Shown here piece by piece: positions 63,677 through 64,000 of a stretch of 64,000 nucleotides of DNA. The notes beneath the pieces are model-generated. The model had not been told where the DNA came from and did no database searches. It worked only from the letters and a program-made list of their open reading frames with translations. Source of the stretch: Heterostelium multicystogenum (lineage: Eukaryota; Evosea; Eumycetozoa; Acytosteliales; Acytosteliaceae); NCBI GenBank assembly GCA_003667245.1, contig RCNN01000495.1, forward strand, positions 1 through 64,000, given 5' to 3'. The number at the start of each line of letters is the position of its first letter. The stretch's first letter is position 1. Both the position numbers and the translations under genes were made by a program.

Positions 63677-64000
63677 ATGGTTCACTAATTTAACTAAAGC
63701 ATAAAAATGAGATGTGTAGATGGGGAAGCAGAAGAGATGGATACTGTTTAGTCAGTCAATCAATTCTGATTAAATATCTGAAGTGGTTGATGCCTCACCC
63801 CATCACCCAGCACCAATTAACATTCCTATCCATCATCCATCCACCAAAACCACTCATCAATTATTATTATTAATAAATGATTTCTTTTTATGTTTTTTTA
63901 GTTTTAGATTATACAGTCATTCAAAAAAGCATAGCTCTTCTAAAATCAATGAATAGTGCCAAGATATTTTGATATTTGGTGTGTGATGTCAAAAATCTGA
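63677..64000. other. Gene-free end of the window
   Basis: AT-rich downstream flank of the tubulin cofactor gene, with CCATC-type repeats near 63790-63850. No gene was seen. Confidence 0.5.

Overview
This window looks like dictyostelid social-amoeba DNA. It has AT-rich intergenic sequence with TA and poly-A/T runs, short AT-rich introns with GTATGT/GTAAGT donors, Asn/Ser/Thr/Gln runs in proteins, and a gene set typical of amoebozoans: an Lvs/neurobeachin-like protein, an ankyrin-SAM-TKL kinase, a B-box/beta-propeller protein, a CH-domain coiled-coil protein and dihydropyrimidine dehydrogenase. I cannot name the species from the sequence. No tRNA or rRNA gene, CRISPR array or complete transposon was recognised.

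Left part (1-13 kb): an accessory, repeat-rich region. A block of about 2 kb is present twice in the same orientation (616-2614 and 7590-9541). Each copy carries a minus-strand gene built from several phase-0 exons, each encoding one copy of a repeat of about 41 residues, followed by a membrane-helix exon. Both copies carry disabling lesions, but different ones. Between and around them lie a Crinkler-like P-loop NTPase gene with two frame breaks, members of a small unknown ORF family, more diverged copies of the flanking DNA, and a broken SAP/LRR gene.

Middle part (13.8-26 kb): the N-terminal and central parts of a large Lvs/BEACH protein on the plus strand. It stops before the PH-BEACH-WD40 region, next to a second repeat-rich segment that carries a GC-rich Uma2-type PD-(D/E)XK nuclease-like gene and an acidic protein gene. 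A repeat of about 40 bp occurs on both sides of this 3.4 kb segment in direct orientation.

Right part (26-64 kb): a compact housekeeping region. In order: a two-helix membrane protein (-), tRNA 2-thiouridylase (+), dihydropyrimidine dehydrogenase (-), a small unknown protein (+), a calponin-homology/coiled-coil protein (-), SUMO E2 Ubc9 (-), C-14 sterol reductase (+), a divergent CCT4-like chaperonin (-), peroxin-12 (+), LSm5 (+), an apparent RRM-PPR-TrmB methyltransferase fusion (-), an ankyrin-SAM-kinase (-), two tandem paralogous solenoid proteins (+,+), a B-box/beta-propeller protein (-), a TMEM198-like membrane protein (-) and tubulin cofactor C (+). The genes do not form one pathway. 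Functions touch tRNA modification, mRNA decay/splicing, SUMOylation, sterol and pyrimidine metabolism, peroxisome import, tubulin folding and actin organisation.

Many clearly conserved housekeeping genes here are interrupted by single-base frame breaks, often in homopolymers, while their amino-acid motifs stay intact across all frames. This points to base-level errors in a draft assembly more than to gene death, and every gene model below should be read with that in mind. The most interesting candidates are the RRM-PPR-TrmB fusion, the repeat-exon gene pair, and the truncated Lvs gene beside the Uma2 nuclease segment.
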